This document shows, in pieces, positions 36,949 to 46,597 of a DNA stretch of 64,000 nt. Both the position numbers and the translations under genes were made by a program. The DNA comes from Saccharomycodes ludwigii. Its lineage: Eukaryota; Ascomycota; Saccharomycetes; Saccharomycodales; Saccharomycodaceae. Under the pieces are notes generated by a model. It saw only the letters and a list, made by a program, of their open reading frames with translations, did no database searches and was not told the origin of the DNA. Positions within the stretch are counted from its first letter, which is position 1; every line of letters starts with the position of its first letter. The stretch spans positions 124,001 through 188,000 of the forward strand of contig NC_060203.1 in assembly GCF_020623625.1 (NCBI RefSeq), given 5' to 3'.

Positions 36949-38277
36949 TTACCTGAATTTAGAATAATAGGCTTCTTCACTAAACCTTTTAGCCACCAAG
37001 TCTAAAACTTCTTTAGAATAAACATCTTCAAATTTCTCATTACCATTTAATATTCTATTTTCATGCTCCTTCTGTTCCTCTTTTGTTAAAATAACCACAT
37101 TTTGTAGACTAATAGGTTTGGATGGATCCCATTTACTCAAAGTTAATCTAGTGCTAAATCCACTGACTGGTGATCTCCCCCTCCAAACTTCTTCCACTAG
37201 ATATCCAATGTCACTTAATGCAATTGGAATCCTTTGATCCTGTTTTCCAATACGGGTCGTTTGACCAGCCAAAGATTGATAAATTCCGTCATAAACTTTG
37301 ATTCTGTTTTTACCCACTATTGGATCTAGTGGATATCCAGCTATCTTTGTTAATAGCCAAGTAACTATACTTAAACCAAAAACACCCGGCATTGTTCCTA
37401 GAACAGGTAAAATACGAACTCTAAAATCTTGTAAACTGCTTAATTGATCAACATTCCCCTTTTGAAATTCTTCTTCCGGTAATGGCAACAATTTAGCCTT
37501 TCTTGGATCTGGTTTTTCAGCACTAAAAACAACTGGTATCCCAGTAGTAATACCCCTTTTCTTCAATCTCCTTCTGACAATTCTAGCCAAAGAATCCTCT
37601 TCAGTATTACTGATATCACCCACATTGATTCTAGACGGATCACTTTTAGTTGCAGCACCCATTGATGCAATAACATTTGTCCCATTTTTATAAACATATT
37701 CCAATAAATCAATCTTAGTATCAATATTATCTATACAATCAATGACCCATGTTGGTTTAGTACCATCTTCAAATTGTAACAATTTTTCTGCAGAGTTTAG
37801 AGCCCATAATTCATTAGCAGCCTCTATTTTACACCAAGGGGCAATTTCCAACATGTGTGCCTTTAAAACTTCAACTTTTGGTAATCCAACATCTTTCAAT
37901 GTTGCACATGAGTGTCTGTTTAGTGAGGATAATGAAACTTGGTCAAAATCGATAACTTTAATATGGGTACATCCAGATCTAATTAACATGGTAACTACCC
38001 ATGATCCAACCCCACCTGCACCAACAACTATAAAATATTGTTTCTTTAAAGCCTCCATCCCTTCTTCCCCTAAAAATGCATAGTTTCTTGCTAATTGCTC
38101 TCTAAATAATTCATCATCATATTTCATCCCACCTTTCATAGCCGACTTGTTATCATTACTGTTATCATTGTTTCTTTTATATAATGAAATCCCCTTTTCA
38201 ATACACTTTATTGCCAATATTGTCGTCAATATTGTACTAGAAATAAGCTTCCAATTATTATTAGAAAAGTCGCCCAT
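36949..38277 (-). CDS. TCD1: tRNA threonylcarbamoyladenosine dehydratase (Tcd1/Tcd2)
   Basis: Tcd enzymes are E1-like ATP-dependent dehydratases of the mitochondrial outer membrane that cyclise t6A37 of ANN-decoding tRNAs to ct6A. The 442-residue product has an N-terminal hydrophobic segment (about 8-27, an outer-membrane anchor). The ThiF/UBA fold follows with the nucleotide-binding loop VVGAGGVGSW, IDFDQVSLSSLNRH, and DCIDNIDTK. WGD gave TCD1 (YHR003C) and TCD2 (YKL027W); this single gene corresponds to both. Its neighbours show this: LEU5 is next to TCD1 and TFA1 is next to TCD2 in S. cerevisiae, and both flank it here, with KHA1 in between. Confidence 0.92.
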   Translation of the reverse strand: MGDFSNNNWKLISSTILTTILAIKCIEKGISLYKRNNDNSNDNKSAMKGGMKYDDELFREQLARNYAFLGEEGMEALKKQYFIVVGAGGVGSWVVTMLIRSGCTHIKVIDFDQVSLSSLNRHSCATLKDVGLPKVEVLKAHMLEIAPWCKIEAANELWALNSAEKLLQFEDGTKPTWVIDCIDNIDTKIDLLEYVYKNGTNVIASMGAATKSDPSRINVGDISNTEEDSLARIVRRRLKKRGITTGIPVVFSAEKPDPRKAKLLPLPEEEFQKGNVDQLSSLQDFRVRILPVLGTMPGVFGLSIVTWLLTKIAGYPLDPIVGKNRIKVYDGIYQSLAGQTTRIGKQDQRIPIALSDIGYLVEEVWRGRSPVSGFSTRLTLSKWDPSKPISLQNVVILTKEEQKEHENRILNGNEKFEDVYSKEVLDLVAKRFSEEAYYSKFR

Positions 38278-38447
38278 GTTGTTTATTACTTTTGATAAGT
38301 TTCACTTTTAGCTGACATGTTTCTTTATAAGAAAAATAGAGTTGTTAAATGAATACTACATTGCCAATTAATTGATATTAAAAATAAAAATAAAAATAAA
38401 AATGTTATATATATAACTTTATTCAAATTCTTTTTATTGAAAAAAAG

Positions 38448-38478
<31 letters not shown>

Positions 38479-38630
38479 AAAAAAAGAAACGTTTAAAAAT
38501 AACATTTTATTTATTTATTTTATTATTTTCCTTTTTTTTTTTTTTTTGTTAGCCCGTTCGTTAGGGATAGTTTTTATAAATTGAAAAAAAAATTAAAATT
38601 AAAATTAAAATAAAAGCTAAAAGACATGAC
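38278..38630. other. Intergenic region TCD1 / KHA1
   Basis: AT-rich, with a 25-base A run at about 38451-38476, TTTATTTATT repeats and an AAAATT repeat near 38590. It holds the TCD promoter and KHA1 3' end. Nothing else seen. Confidence 0.5.
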
Positions 38631-41378
38631 TTAGTTTGGAATATGATGGTGACAAATTAAAATATCATACCTTGTCCTAAAGGAATAACTAATAGCCTGG
38701 GTAACTTCCCTACCAAATGGCTCCATTTTGGAAAATAATCTTTCAGAAATAATAAATAAGCTCTCATCAATATTGTTAATCTCATCATGAGATAATCCTT
38801 GTTCCATTACTAGTGCAATAAATGGCTTATTTGTTTTATCATAATCACGGCTTGTAACCGCATCCTTCGCATCTATCTGCACAACAGTAATGTCAGTGGA
38901 TTGAAACCAAGCTTCTTGGCCATAGGCTTGATACAAATCTTCCTCAAATCCTGCGTTATCTTTATTAATGAAAATACTAAATTTTAAACTATCTGCATTC
39001 TTGTTACTGGAATTATAACATAATAAAATGAAAACATATATAGACAAATAATCTGTTGATGAAAAATTCGCATTTGGCAATAACAAATAAAAATATCTTT
39101 TATTTAATGTTGGCCTTTCAAATTTGTTTCTGGAGTTGTGAATTAATATCCCCAAGTTGGATGTCATACCTTTCGCTAAAACCTGAAAATAATTAACAGG
39201 TAATTCGTTAATGTTGGTCAAATGAGAAAAAACAGCTTCGTTGTCGGATACTTCATCAGTAAACATTTCGGAAACCCGATAAGAATTGTCCCTTATGCCT
39301 TGTAGCGGTATTAGTACAAAGTCTGTGTGTAATGCTTTTATGGAAATAATATTGCTTGCCTTTTCAGACACGGTGGAAAAAATTACATCAGACCTAAATG
39401 GAACTTGATTTAATTCCGAAAAAATGTTAAATATTTGAAACAATGAGTCATTGCTAGAATCAAAATTAAATGTCTTGCTATTATGCATCGAGGAACTATA
39501 AAGCAAATCAGCCGTACGCTCTGTCAATCTCCTTAGGTGTACTAATCTTAAAGAAACTTTCTCATCCAAAACAATACAGTCGCCATTCACACCTGTTGGT
39601 GCTCTATCAATTGTATTCATGTTAACTTCAAAATTATCGCCATCACAGTTGGAAGCATCATCAATTCTAGACCTCTTGTCACCCTTCTTCATAGCCTGCA
39701 ATGTTGAAGAAGTTGTATGACCAATGTATTTTTTCAGTCTATTCCTCAGATTTCTGTGTGGTCTATGTTCATTTGCAATTGTATTTGTTTTTTTCATACC
39801 TCCATTGAATAACATGTAATTTAATAACGATAAAACACAAGATATAGAGTCTGTATTTTCTATTACACATATAATGTTTGTAAAATGGAATTGAGATAAG
39901 TCATCTAGGCTCATAAATCTGCTACTATTCAAATTTTCAGTAAGTACAGGGGCTAAAAGTGACTCTTTAGCACTCATTGTATCTAAGTCATAAGTTTCTA
40001 TATTGGTAGTAACGGTACCCTCATTTTCAACTTCAGATATTCCCTCTTCCTTGTTTTCAGCATCTTTTTGTTCTTTAATTAATTTCTCTCTGTAAGAGTT
40101 TGGATATTGCCATATGGTCATGGGCGTGGTGATAAAAGTGGACACCAAAGCCATTAGTATAAACATGGCATAAATTTTTTTGGAAATAATACCTGCATTT
40201 AACCCAGTAGTTAAAACAACTATTTCCACAATACCCTTACAAGACATTAAGATGCCAACTGCAAAAGATTCTCTCCAACGTAAGCCATTTAATTTCGCCA
40301 TGATGGAGCTTGATATGATTTTTGATGCTAGTGCAACACCAATTGAAGCAAATATAAATCCCCAATCTCTTTTTTCGTTCAACAATGTCAAATTAACATT
40401 TAACCCTGCGACTGCAAAATAAATGGGGATCAAAATAATGTTTGGAATATCTTCCATCCTTTCAATAAGTTTAATTGAATAATCATTTTCACGTGGGATG
40501 ACTAAGCCAGCAATAAAACCTCCAAAAATAGGATGCACTCCTATAATATCAGTAAAATATGCTGAAATAAAAAGGATAAGTAAAATAATAACTGTTGCAA
40601 TAGTTGAAGGTTGTTTTTTTTGCAATTCATCCATTCTGTTTAGTATTTTTTTTAAAATGTATTTTAATGGGTAAACACAAAGAAAAAACCATCCGATTGT
40701 ACAGAGTAGAATATAAACTGTGTTGACTGGATTGGACTGGGAATTTGATAAAATAACACTCAATGCCAATAAGATCCAGCCTAAAACATCGTTTGTTATA
40801 CCAGCAGCCAATGTCACGATACCAACACGCTCCTTAATCAAGCGTAAAGCAGTTAAAATACGACAAAGAACTGGGAAAGCAGTAACACTAATAGATACAG
40901 CGATAAAAACCATGAAAACGGAAAATTTAACTTGAGTTTCACCTTCTAATTTACCGTAATTATTGAAAAGTGGCACTGCTAATGCGCACCCGCATCCAAA
41001 TGGAACAGCCAAACTGGTTAGTCCAATGGTAATAGCTGGCCTGACATTTTTCTTTATAAATTCAATGTCAACTTCCAAGCCCAAGAAAAACATAAATAGG
41101 ATAATACCGAGATTTGCAGTTAAATTTAATCCAGAAATGGAAGCTGTGGGAAAAACCGTTGATGTGAAATGTGGTATCTGTCCCAAAACCGTGGGTCCCA
41201 AAATCACGCCTGCTATGACTTCTGATATAACCCTTGGTTGTCTTATTTTCGCAAAAGGGATGTTGACTAAATTGCAGATGGCTATTATTAAAACTGTCTG
41301 AAAAAGAAAAAGGGTTATAGGCGTTGAGGAATCATAAATGAATGGGTTACCACCTGAAATAACGCCACCTACACCCAT
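38631..41378 (-). CDS. KHA1: Putative K+/H+ antiporter Kha1 (CPA2 family)
   Basis: Kha1 is a Golgi-type monovalent cation/proton antiporter involved in potassium and pH homeostasis. The 915-residue product (S. cerevisiae 873) has about 12 membrane segments in the first 430 residues, including IAGVILGPTVLGQIP, the conserved LGIILFMFFLGLEVD, GGFIAGLVIPR and SCKGIVEIVVL. A long hydrophilic C-terminus (about 440-915) follows, as in yeast Kha1. It lies between TCD and TFA1, which are neighbours of each other in S. cerevisiae (YKL027W/028W), so KHA1 was either inserted here or lost there. Confidence 0.93.
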   Translation of the reverse strand: MGVGGVISGGNPFIYDSSTPITLFLFQTVLIIAICNLVNIPFAKIRQPRVISEVIAGVILGPTVLGQIPHFTSTVFPTASISGLNLTANLGIILFMFFLGLEVDIEFIKKNVRPAITIGLTSLAVPFGCGCALAVPLFNNYGKLEGETQVKFSVFMVFIAVSISVTAFPVLCRILTALRLIKERVGIVTLAAGITNDVLGWILLALSVILSNSQSNPVNTVYILLCTIGWFFLCVYPLKYILKKILNRMDELQKKQPSTIATVIILLILFISAYFTDIIGVHPIFGGFIAGLVIPRENDYSIKLIERMEDIPNIILIPIYFAVAGLNVNLTLLNEKRDWGFIFASIGVALASKIISSSIMAKLNGLRWRESFAVGILMSCKGIVEIVVLTTGLNAGIISKKIYAMFILMALVSTFITTPMTIWQYPNSYREKLIKEQKDAENKEEGISEVENEGTVTTNIETYDLDTMSAKESLLAPVLTENLNSSRFMSLDDLSQFHFTNIICVIENTDSISCVLSLLNYMLFNGGMKKTNTIANEHRPHRNLRNRLKKYIGHTTSSTLQAMKKGDKRSRIDDASNCDGDNFEVNMNTIDRAPTGVNGDCIVLDEKVSLRLVHLRRLTERTADLLYSSSMHNSKTFNFDSSNDSLFQIFNIFSELNQVPFRSDVIFSTVSEKASNIISIKALHTDFVLIPLQGIRDNSYRVSEMFTDEVSDNEAVFSHLTNINELPVNYFQVLAKGMTSNLGILIHNSRNKFERPTLNKRYFYLLLPNANFSSTDYLSIYVFILLCYNSSNKNADSLKFSIFINKDNAGFEEDLYQAYGQEAWFQSTDITVVQIDAKDAVTSRDYDKTNKPFIALVMEQGLSHDEINNIDESLFIISERLFSKMEPFGREVTQAISYSFRTRYDILICHHHIPN

Positions 41379-41806
41379 ACTATTGTTATTATTTAGTTAA
41401 TATGCGTGTCTATGTGATCTAAGTGTTTAATTATTTACAATTTTTGGATAGAATTTCTGAATGAACGGTGTAATTTGCTGAAAAGTATAGTAATATTAAC
41501 GCTAATAAATTTTAAAGGTTGTTATTAGATTTGTTTTTTTTTTTTTATTTATTTTTCTTAGAAAACTGAAAAAAAGGAAAAAAAAAAAAAAAAGTCAATT
41601 AACTAAATAGCTAAACCTCCGTGTAATATACAGACACAATTAAAAAATTAATAATTACCTTTTATATAAGCTATAAAAAGCAGTATTAAAATGTCTATAT
41701 AAGGTGATCCTTGAATTAGATACTTATATATATATATATATGTATATGTATATGTATGTTATAATTACATTCCAAAAAAAGAAGAAAAAAAAAAGAAAGA
41801 AAAAAC
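41379..41806. other. Intergenic region KHA1 / TFA1
   Basis: This 428-bp stretch holds the KHA1 promoter and TFA1 3' end, with an A run at 41577-41594 and a TA/TATG repeat at 41724-41760. No gene seen. Confidence 0.5.
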
Positions 41807-43267
41807 CTAAACATCTTCAAATTCACCATCCATCTCTTCGTCTTCTTCACTCTCTTGTTCTTCTTTTTTTAAGGAATTTTCCTTAGTCAAATTCTGATCT
41901 TTCGTACCATCTGTATTGTCATCAGTACTTTCTTTATTTTTGAGCTTCTTGGTCTCATCCCCCTCATTGTTATTATTTTCCACATCTTCAAACCCATCAG
42001 CATCCTCAACTTCATCAGAATCAACCTCTTCATCCATATCTTCATCGTTGATATCATCATCCTCGTCTTCATCTTCTTGTTGTCTTTTTTTAGCCAAGTT
42101 AGCATAATACTCAGCTAATGCCTTTTCTGCTTCCCTTTGTTCAATTTCTTCTCTTGAATATGACGCATCATTATTATTACCACCATTATTGTAACCATCA
42201 TAATTACCATAAGTAGCGGCATTACCATTTAATCTTTTCAGACGATCAACGTCATCTTCATCTTCTGCACCAAATAACCCTAATGTCTCACCAATAGTAC
42301 TTTGTTCATGCCAAGTGGGCAATGCATTTTGTATTCTTTTTTCTTCGGCTTTACGTTCTTGCAACTCTCTTTGAGCTTGTTCATCGCTAGCTGTGGTAAT
42401 ATTAACATGTAATGTAGCTTGCGATTTAATACCAGCACGTCTACTGCTAGCATTACTTAAAACACCGTTAACACTAGTTGATATAACATTTGAACCCTGA
42501 GAAGCAGCAAGCATAGCAGCAGCAGAACCCGGGACCGGTTGGATAGGAGTGCCGCCGGCAAGCGCAATAGCCATTTCTTGCCTTCTTCTGTGCTTAGGGT
42601 TAACGGTATAAGCAGCTACGCTGTTATTCTGAGGTGGAATTAGCTTGGTTAGGGACAAATCAAAGGAGTTCTCCTCAATTCTAACATCATCAATTTTTTT
42701 CAAATAATTAATAATTGGCTCCACTTGAGCCATTAATCTGGTTAATTTGATCTGTTTTTCTTTGGTTTTTTTCCCAGAATCATCTTCAATTAATGGCTCT
42801 TCACACAAGCTACATAAAAACTGAGTTCTATCGTAATTCAACAATGCAACAGCTTCAATTTGGGAATATTTAGTTAAACAAACTGGGCAAACATAACCTT
42901 GAGGATGTGAATTTTTCTCCAAATCTTCTTTAAGCGCACTAACAATTCTATGAACTTTCCATTTGATGGCATCGACTGCTTCAGGGAATTTAATAAAATA
43001 GTAGTATCTTCTAACACTTCTACTTCCCTGTTGGTATTCTGGTTGAGAATAGGAAGATAACATTCTATCTTCAATTAATTTGGTACATAAAGCTCTGACC
43101 TCTGGCCTCTTGATCCCTAATAAATGAGCTAAATCTTCTTCGCATAAAACACTATGAAATAAAATTGCATCTATTAGCAAAACAAACTGAATTGAATAAA
43201 ATCCACGCAAAACAAACTGAAGTAAATGTTTAACAATATCATCGATGTCTCTATTGTCGATATTCAT
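41807..43267 (-). CDS. TFA1: TFIIE large subunit
   Basis: Tfa1 is the large subunit of general transcription factor TFIIE, which recruits TFIIH and aids promoter opening by RNA polymerase II. The 486-residue product (S. cerevisiae 482) has the N-terminal winged helix (about 10-105, with GIKRPEVRALCTKL), then a zinc ribbon with CPVC (about 127-130) and CSLC (about 152-155), then a linker. The C-terminal third is highly acidic (runs of Asp and Glu from about 395), as in yeast Tfa1. The same-strand neighbour order with TCD matches YKL027W-028W. Confidence 0.95.
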   Translation of the reverse strand: MNIDNRDIDDIVKHLLQFVLRGFYSIQFVLLIDAILFHSVLCEEDLAHLLGIKRPEVRALCTKLIEDRMLSSYSQPEYQQGSRSVRRYYYFIKFPEAVDAIKWKVHRIVSALKEDLEKNSHPQGYVCPVCLTKYSQIEAVALLNYDRTQFLCSLCEEPLIEDDSGKKTKEKQIKLTRLMAQVEPIINYLKKIDDVRIEENSFDLSLTKLIPPQNNSVAAYTVNPKHRRRQEMAIALAGGTPIQPVPGSAAAMLAASQGSNVISTSVNGVLSNASSRRAGIKSQATLHVNITTASDEQAQRELQERKAEEKRIQNALPTWHEQSTIGETLGLFGAEDEDDVDRLKRLNGNAATYGNYDGYNNGGNNNDASYSREEIEQREAEKALAEYYANLAKKRQQEDEDEDDDINDEDMDEEVDSDEVEDADGFEDVENNNNEGDETKKLKNKESTDDNTDGTKDQNLTKENSLKKEEQESEEDEEMDGEFEDV

Positions 43268-43414
43268 TGCTTTTGTTTGTCTAAGATGACCAAAAAAAAA
43301 AAATATTATGGTTTTTTGTCTTTTTTATTTCTTTTTATTATTATTGATATGCTTATTAATTGTGAAAAGTAACAAAGTTTTTTTTTTTCTCTCTTTTTAT
43401 TTTTCAGTTAAAGG

Positions 43415-43451
<37 letters not shown>

Positions 43452-43710
43452 AAATGGCCAAAATTTTATAACTAGTCAATAGAAAGAGTAAATTTTGACA
43501 CTAATCGCTTCATATAATTCCATCCATATTGAACCCTTCTTTTATCCCTCATCGTAAAAAGAAAGAGTAAGAAGGGAAAGGGAAGAAACTTGTTATAAAT
43601 AAAAATTAACAAAATACCAAGTTTAATTTATAGACAAACAGACATATATAGATCACTAAGAACAAAAAATTAAAAAATAGCATACATTCATTGCTTATAA
43701 TCAAAATAAA
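43268..43710. other. Intergenic region TFA1 / RNH1
   Basis: This 443-bp stretch holds the TFA1 promoter and RNH1 3' end, with a 31-base A run at about 43416-43446. No gene seen. Confidence 0.5.
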
Positions 43711-44601
43711 TCAACTCTTGTTTGCGCCTTCTCTTGCTAATTTATCAGCAATTTCATTTCCTATGGTACCATTATGACCTCTAACCCAGTTGACATTAAT
43801 ATCACCTGCTTCTTTCACTTGTTTGTATTTGTTAACTAATGGAATAACGAGATCAGGATTGGCCATAGATTTCATTTTGGAGTCAGAATAGTTTTGATGT
43901 CTTTCATTTAATAATTTAGAAACGTATTCTGAATCCGTATGGATATTATATTCTTTATTGTTATTGTTATTTTTACGGATATCATCATGGATAACATCTA
44001 GAGCAGCATGAACAGCCTTTAATTCTGCACGATTGTTGGTTTGTGCACCTTGTTTTAATGGATTAGATATATCCTTGTGTAGACCAGATTCGAAATGGAC
44101 ACCATAGCCAGCAAGAGCACCACCCATACCATTTCCTAAAGACGATCCATCACAATAAATGTTTTCTTTAACCTTTCCACCATAGCCGTTAGAATTTGTA
44201 GAATTGTCAAAAGGATGATGATAGCTGCTACTATAATTATTATTAGTAGAACGGTTATTACTGTGACCACTGTTACCGTAGCTGTGATTATTATTAGTAC
44301 TACTATTGTGGCTGGCATTGCTGTAACCACCACTGCTGTAACCACCACTGCTGTAACCACCACTGCTGTAACCACCACTGCTGTAACCACCGCTGCTGTA
44401 ACCACCGCTGCTGTAACCACCACTTCTGCAACCACCACTACTGTTGGCATCACCTCCTGAAATGAAATTATTAGCTTCATCTAAAGTTTTAAAACTTTTA
44501 AACTTTGCACCGGAATACCCATCCACTTGCTTTCTGCAACTATCCCAGTCCCCATAGACACCATTATTTCTACCAGACCTAACAGCATAATATTTACCCA
44601 T
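43711..44601 (-). CDS. RNH1: Ribonuclease H1 with a Gly-Tyr-Ser repeat linker
   Basis: RNase H1 degrades the RNA strand of RNA-DNA hybrids, such as R-loops. The 296-residue product has one N-terminal hybrid-binding domain (about 3-48, YYAVRSGRNNGVYGDW, VDGYSGAKFKSF). A low-complexity linker with seven GGYSS-type units and Asn/Ser stretches follows (about 55-135). The RNase H domain is at about 145-294 with catalytic acids in YCDGS, NNRAEL, HTDSEY and NEIADK. All four are present. S. cerevisiae Rnh1 (348) has two hybrid-binding domains; only one is visible here. Confidence 0.94.
   Translation of the reverse strand: MGKYYAVRSGRNNGVYGDWDSCRKQVDGYSGAKFKSFKTLDEANNFISGGDANSSGGCRSGGYSSGGYSSGGYSSGGYSSGGYSSGGYSSGGYSNASHNSSTNNNHSYGNSGHSNNRSTNNNYSSSYHHPFDNSTNSNGYGGKVKENIYCDGSSLGNGMGGALAGYGVHFESGLHKDISNPLKQGAQTNNRAELKAVHAALDVIHDDIRKNNNNNKEYNIHTDSEYVSKLLNERHQNYSDSKMKSMANPDLVIPLVNKYKQVKEAGDINVNWVRGHNGTIGNEIADKLAREGANKS
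44325..44425 (-). repeat. 15-bp coding minisatellite in RNH1
   Basis: Seven 15-bp units code for GGYSS pentapeptides, the last GGYSN. Units are nearly identical in DNA, so the expansion is recent. Confidence 0.9.
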
Positions 44602-45189
44602 TTTAGTTATAATTAGTTTATTTAGCTTAATTGTGAATGTTTATTTTATTATATTTTTATTTTCTTTCCCTCGCCCTATGCTAAGAATCTAGTTGAGACA
44701 TATGGATTTATATATATATATATATATATATTGATACAATTAGAAAGAGATTAACAAAAAAGAATGTGTATTTTATAATTTTTTGTTTATCTGAAACGAA
44801 TTCACGTGACTTCTGACATTTTCCTGTTTAGGGAATTCTTCTTGCAGCAAACTTTGTCCAGTCATTTTATACGAGCATTTACTAAATAATAATAATGATT
44901 TTCTTTCATTTTCTTTCAAATAACATACAAAATTTGCAAATTTGAATAAATGGAAAAATAATAATAATAATTTTGTTTTTTCTTTTTCCTTTTTCTTGTT
45001 TTTCTTCCCCCGTTTACATTTTTTCTTGTATATTAAATATTCTTCAATTAGCTAATTACTAAAACATTCAATTCAGTAACTTACCTCTTCTTGCAATTCC
45101 GTATACAGATTCGTATCACACTTTTAAAGTTAACTTTAAGAAACATAATAAATAATAATCACAAATACAATATAAGGGTACAAACAATC
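44602..45189. promoter_or_regulatory. Divergent promoter region RNH1 / MRPL20
   Basis: This 588-bp stretch has a TA repeat at 44711-44731 and one palindromic E-box, TTCACGTGAC, at 44801-44810 (a Cbf1-type site). The frame of MRPL20 is open upstream to an ATG at 45091, but that extension is poorly conserved in character. Confidence 0.5.
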
Positions 45190-45828
45190 ATGACCTTTTT
45201 AAAATCATTCCTTACAAAGTTACCTTACTCTACAAATACAAAACTGGGTAAATTTATTACTACTGATCCCAGAAAAAAATCAATCAAAATATTAAAAGGT
45301 GCTCCAACAATTTATAATCCAACTTCTTCTGCTAGTAATCCAAAGGGTTACTTAAAGGCTAAAATACCAAGTGGTATATATTTTACACCAGCTCAATCAT
45401 CCCCCACAGGTTCTATTAACAGTGAAACTATCCCAGTTTCCTTTATGAGTAAAGATGATCCTAGAAAATCACTATACCATGTTTACTATAATAAAGGGAA
45501 AAAAAACCCCAAATTTGTTCAAAAATTTGCTCCACCAATTTTACAAAAAAAAAATATTGCGCAAGAAAAGAAATATCATTTAACGCCTAAAGATGTTGAA
45601 GAAATCCAAAGATTAAGGAATTCAAATCCAGATAAATACACCAGAAAGGCTTTAGCTGAAGCATTCAATGTTTCCCCACTAGTTATCTCTTTGGTAAGTT
45701 CTGCTAAACCCGAAAGATTACAAGAAATGGAAGAAAGATTGAAGTATATTACCTCCAGGTGGAATGAAAAGAGAAGATTAGCAAGGCAAGATAGAGCCAA
45801 GAGAAATAAATTATGGTATAAAGCATGA
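45190..45828 (+). CDS. MRPL20: Mitochondrial ribosomal large-subunit protein MrpL20 (mL58)
   Basis: This is a fungal-specific protein of the mitochondrial large ribosomal subunit. I choose ATG 45190 (212 residues; S. cerevisiae 195) because MTFLKSFLTKLPYST is a good mitochondrial presequence. An upstream in-frame ATG at 45091 would add 33 residues and cannot be excluded. Shared features with S. cerevisiae MrpL20 are PTIYNPTSSASNPKGYLK, SETIPVSFM, the YHL-P-DVEEI-RLR-NP-KYTRK block, and the terminal RWNEKRRLARQDRAKR-LWY. It lies next to SKI7/HBS1, as in YKR085C/084C, apart from the small gene in between. Confidence 0.9.
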   Translation: MTFLKSFLTKLPYSTNTKLGKFITTDPRKKSIKILKGAPTIYNPTSSASNPKGYLKAKIPSGIYFTPAQSSPTGSINSETIPVSFMSKDDPRKSLYHVYYNKGKKNPKFVQKFAPPILQKKNIAQEKKYHLTPKDVEEIQRLRNSNPDKYTRKALAEAFNVSPLVISLVSSAKPERLQEMEERLKYITSRWNEKRRLARQDRAKRNKLWYKA

Positions 45829-45946
45829 TATGTATATATTTGACAACCAAAATACCAATGAAAATAGTTTTTTTTTGCCTTTTCCTTTTTCTTCATGTAT
45901 ATATATGTATATATTTAATAAAAATAAAAATAAATGTTATATCAAA

Positions 45947-45987
<41 letters not shown>

Positions 45988-46096
45988 TGTTTACACTAAT
46001 AATGTTACAAATCTACTAGGAATTAATACATACATATGGGAAATAAAAAAAAAAAAAAAAATGGAATATAAATACAGCACTTGATATACCACGTTT

Positions 46097-46597
46097 CTAC
46101 GTATAATACATTTCTTCTATTAATTCAAACTCATCACGTATCCTCGAAAACAAATCGGCCAATTTAGTTTGTTGTGTTTGATCACCAACTCTTAGTTCCA
46201 ACGGTATTCTCATGTACATTTGTGTATTATTATTAGTTTTATTTGAAAAGATCAACTTATTTTCACTCTTTGATTTTATTGTGGTCATAATAATCTTATA
46301 CTTTCTTTTATCATTAACAAAAGGCACAATAGTTTCATCAAATTTTGCTAGATTGTCTATTTTACTTGTTCGACAAAAAATATGTGGAATAGTGTCAATA
46401 TTGTTAAATGTGTGTATAAATTCCAATATAAGCGAACATTTCGGTACACTATTACTACTAGATAGTTCGAAATCTTCAAAAATTAAAAGATCACCCTGAA
46501 ATAATACTACTTGTTTGTTTTTTTTTAGTGAAATAATGCTAGGAGGTTGTATATTGTAGAGTGTTACAGAATGTATTATATGTTTTATCTTGGGCAT
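46097..46597 (-). CDS. Unidentified 166-residue protein
   Basis: The frame from ATG 46597 gives 166 residues starting MPKIKHIIHSVTLY. A longer start at 46687 would add a Lys-run leader and is less likely. The composition is normal for a protein (mixed hydrophobic and charged, few homopolymers), unlike the low-complexity frames nearby. Visible traits: alternating beta-like segments in the first half, the C-terminal stretch PLELRVGDQTQQTKLADLFSRIRDEFELIEEMYY with a likely helix, and no signal or membrane segment. It is convergent with MRPL20 and divergent from SKI7/HBS1. S. cerevisiae has no gene between these neighbours that I recognise. I do not know its function; a fast-evolving subunit of a complex is possible. 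Confidence 0.6.
   Translation of the reverse strand: MPKIKHIIHSVTLYNIQPPSIISLKKNKQVVLFQGDLLIFEDFELSSSNSVPKCSLILEFIHTFNNIDTIPHIFCRTSKIDNLAKFDETIVPFVNDKRKYKIIMTTIKSKSENKLIFSNKTNNNTQMYMRIPLELRVGDQTQQTKLADLFSRIRDEFELIEEMYYT

Noticed and set aside
45091-45189. Upstream in-frame ATG of MRPL20
   Set aside because: It would add an Ile/Asn-rich extension with no counterpart; ATG 45190 gives a better presequence and length, although the longer form cannot be excluded.
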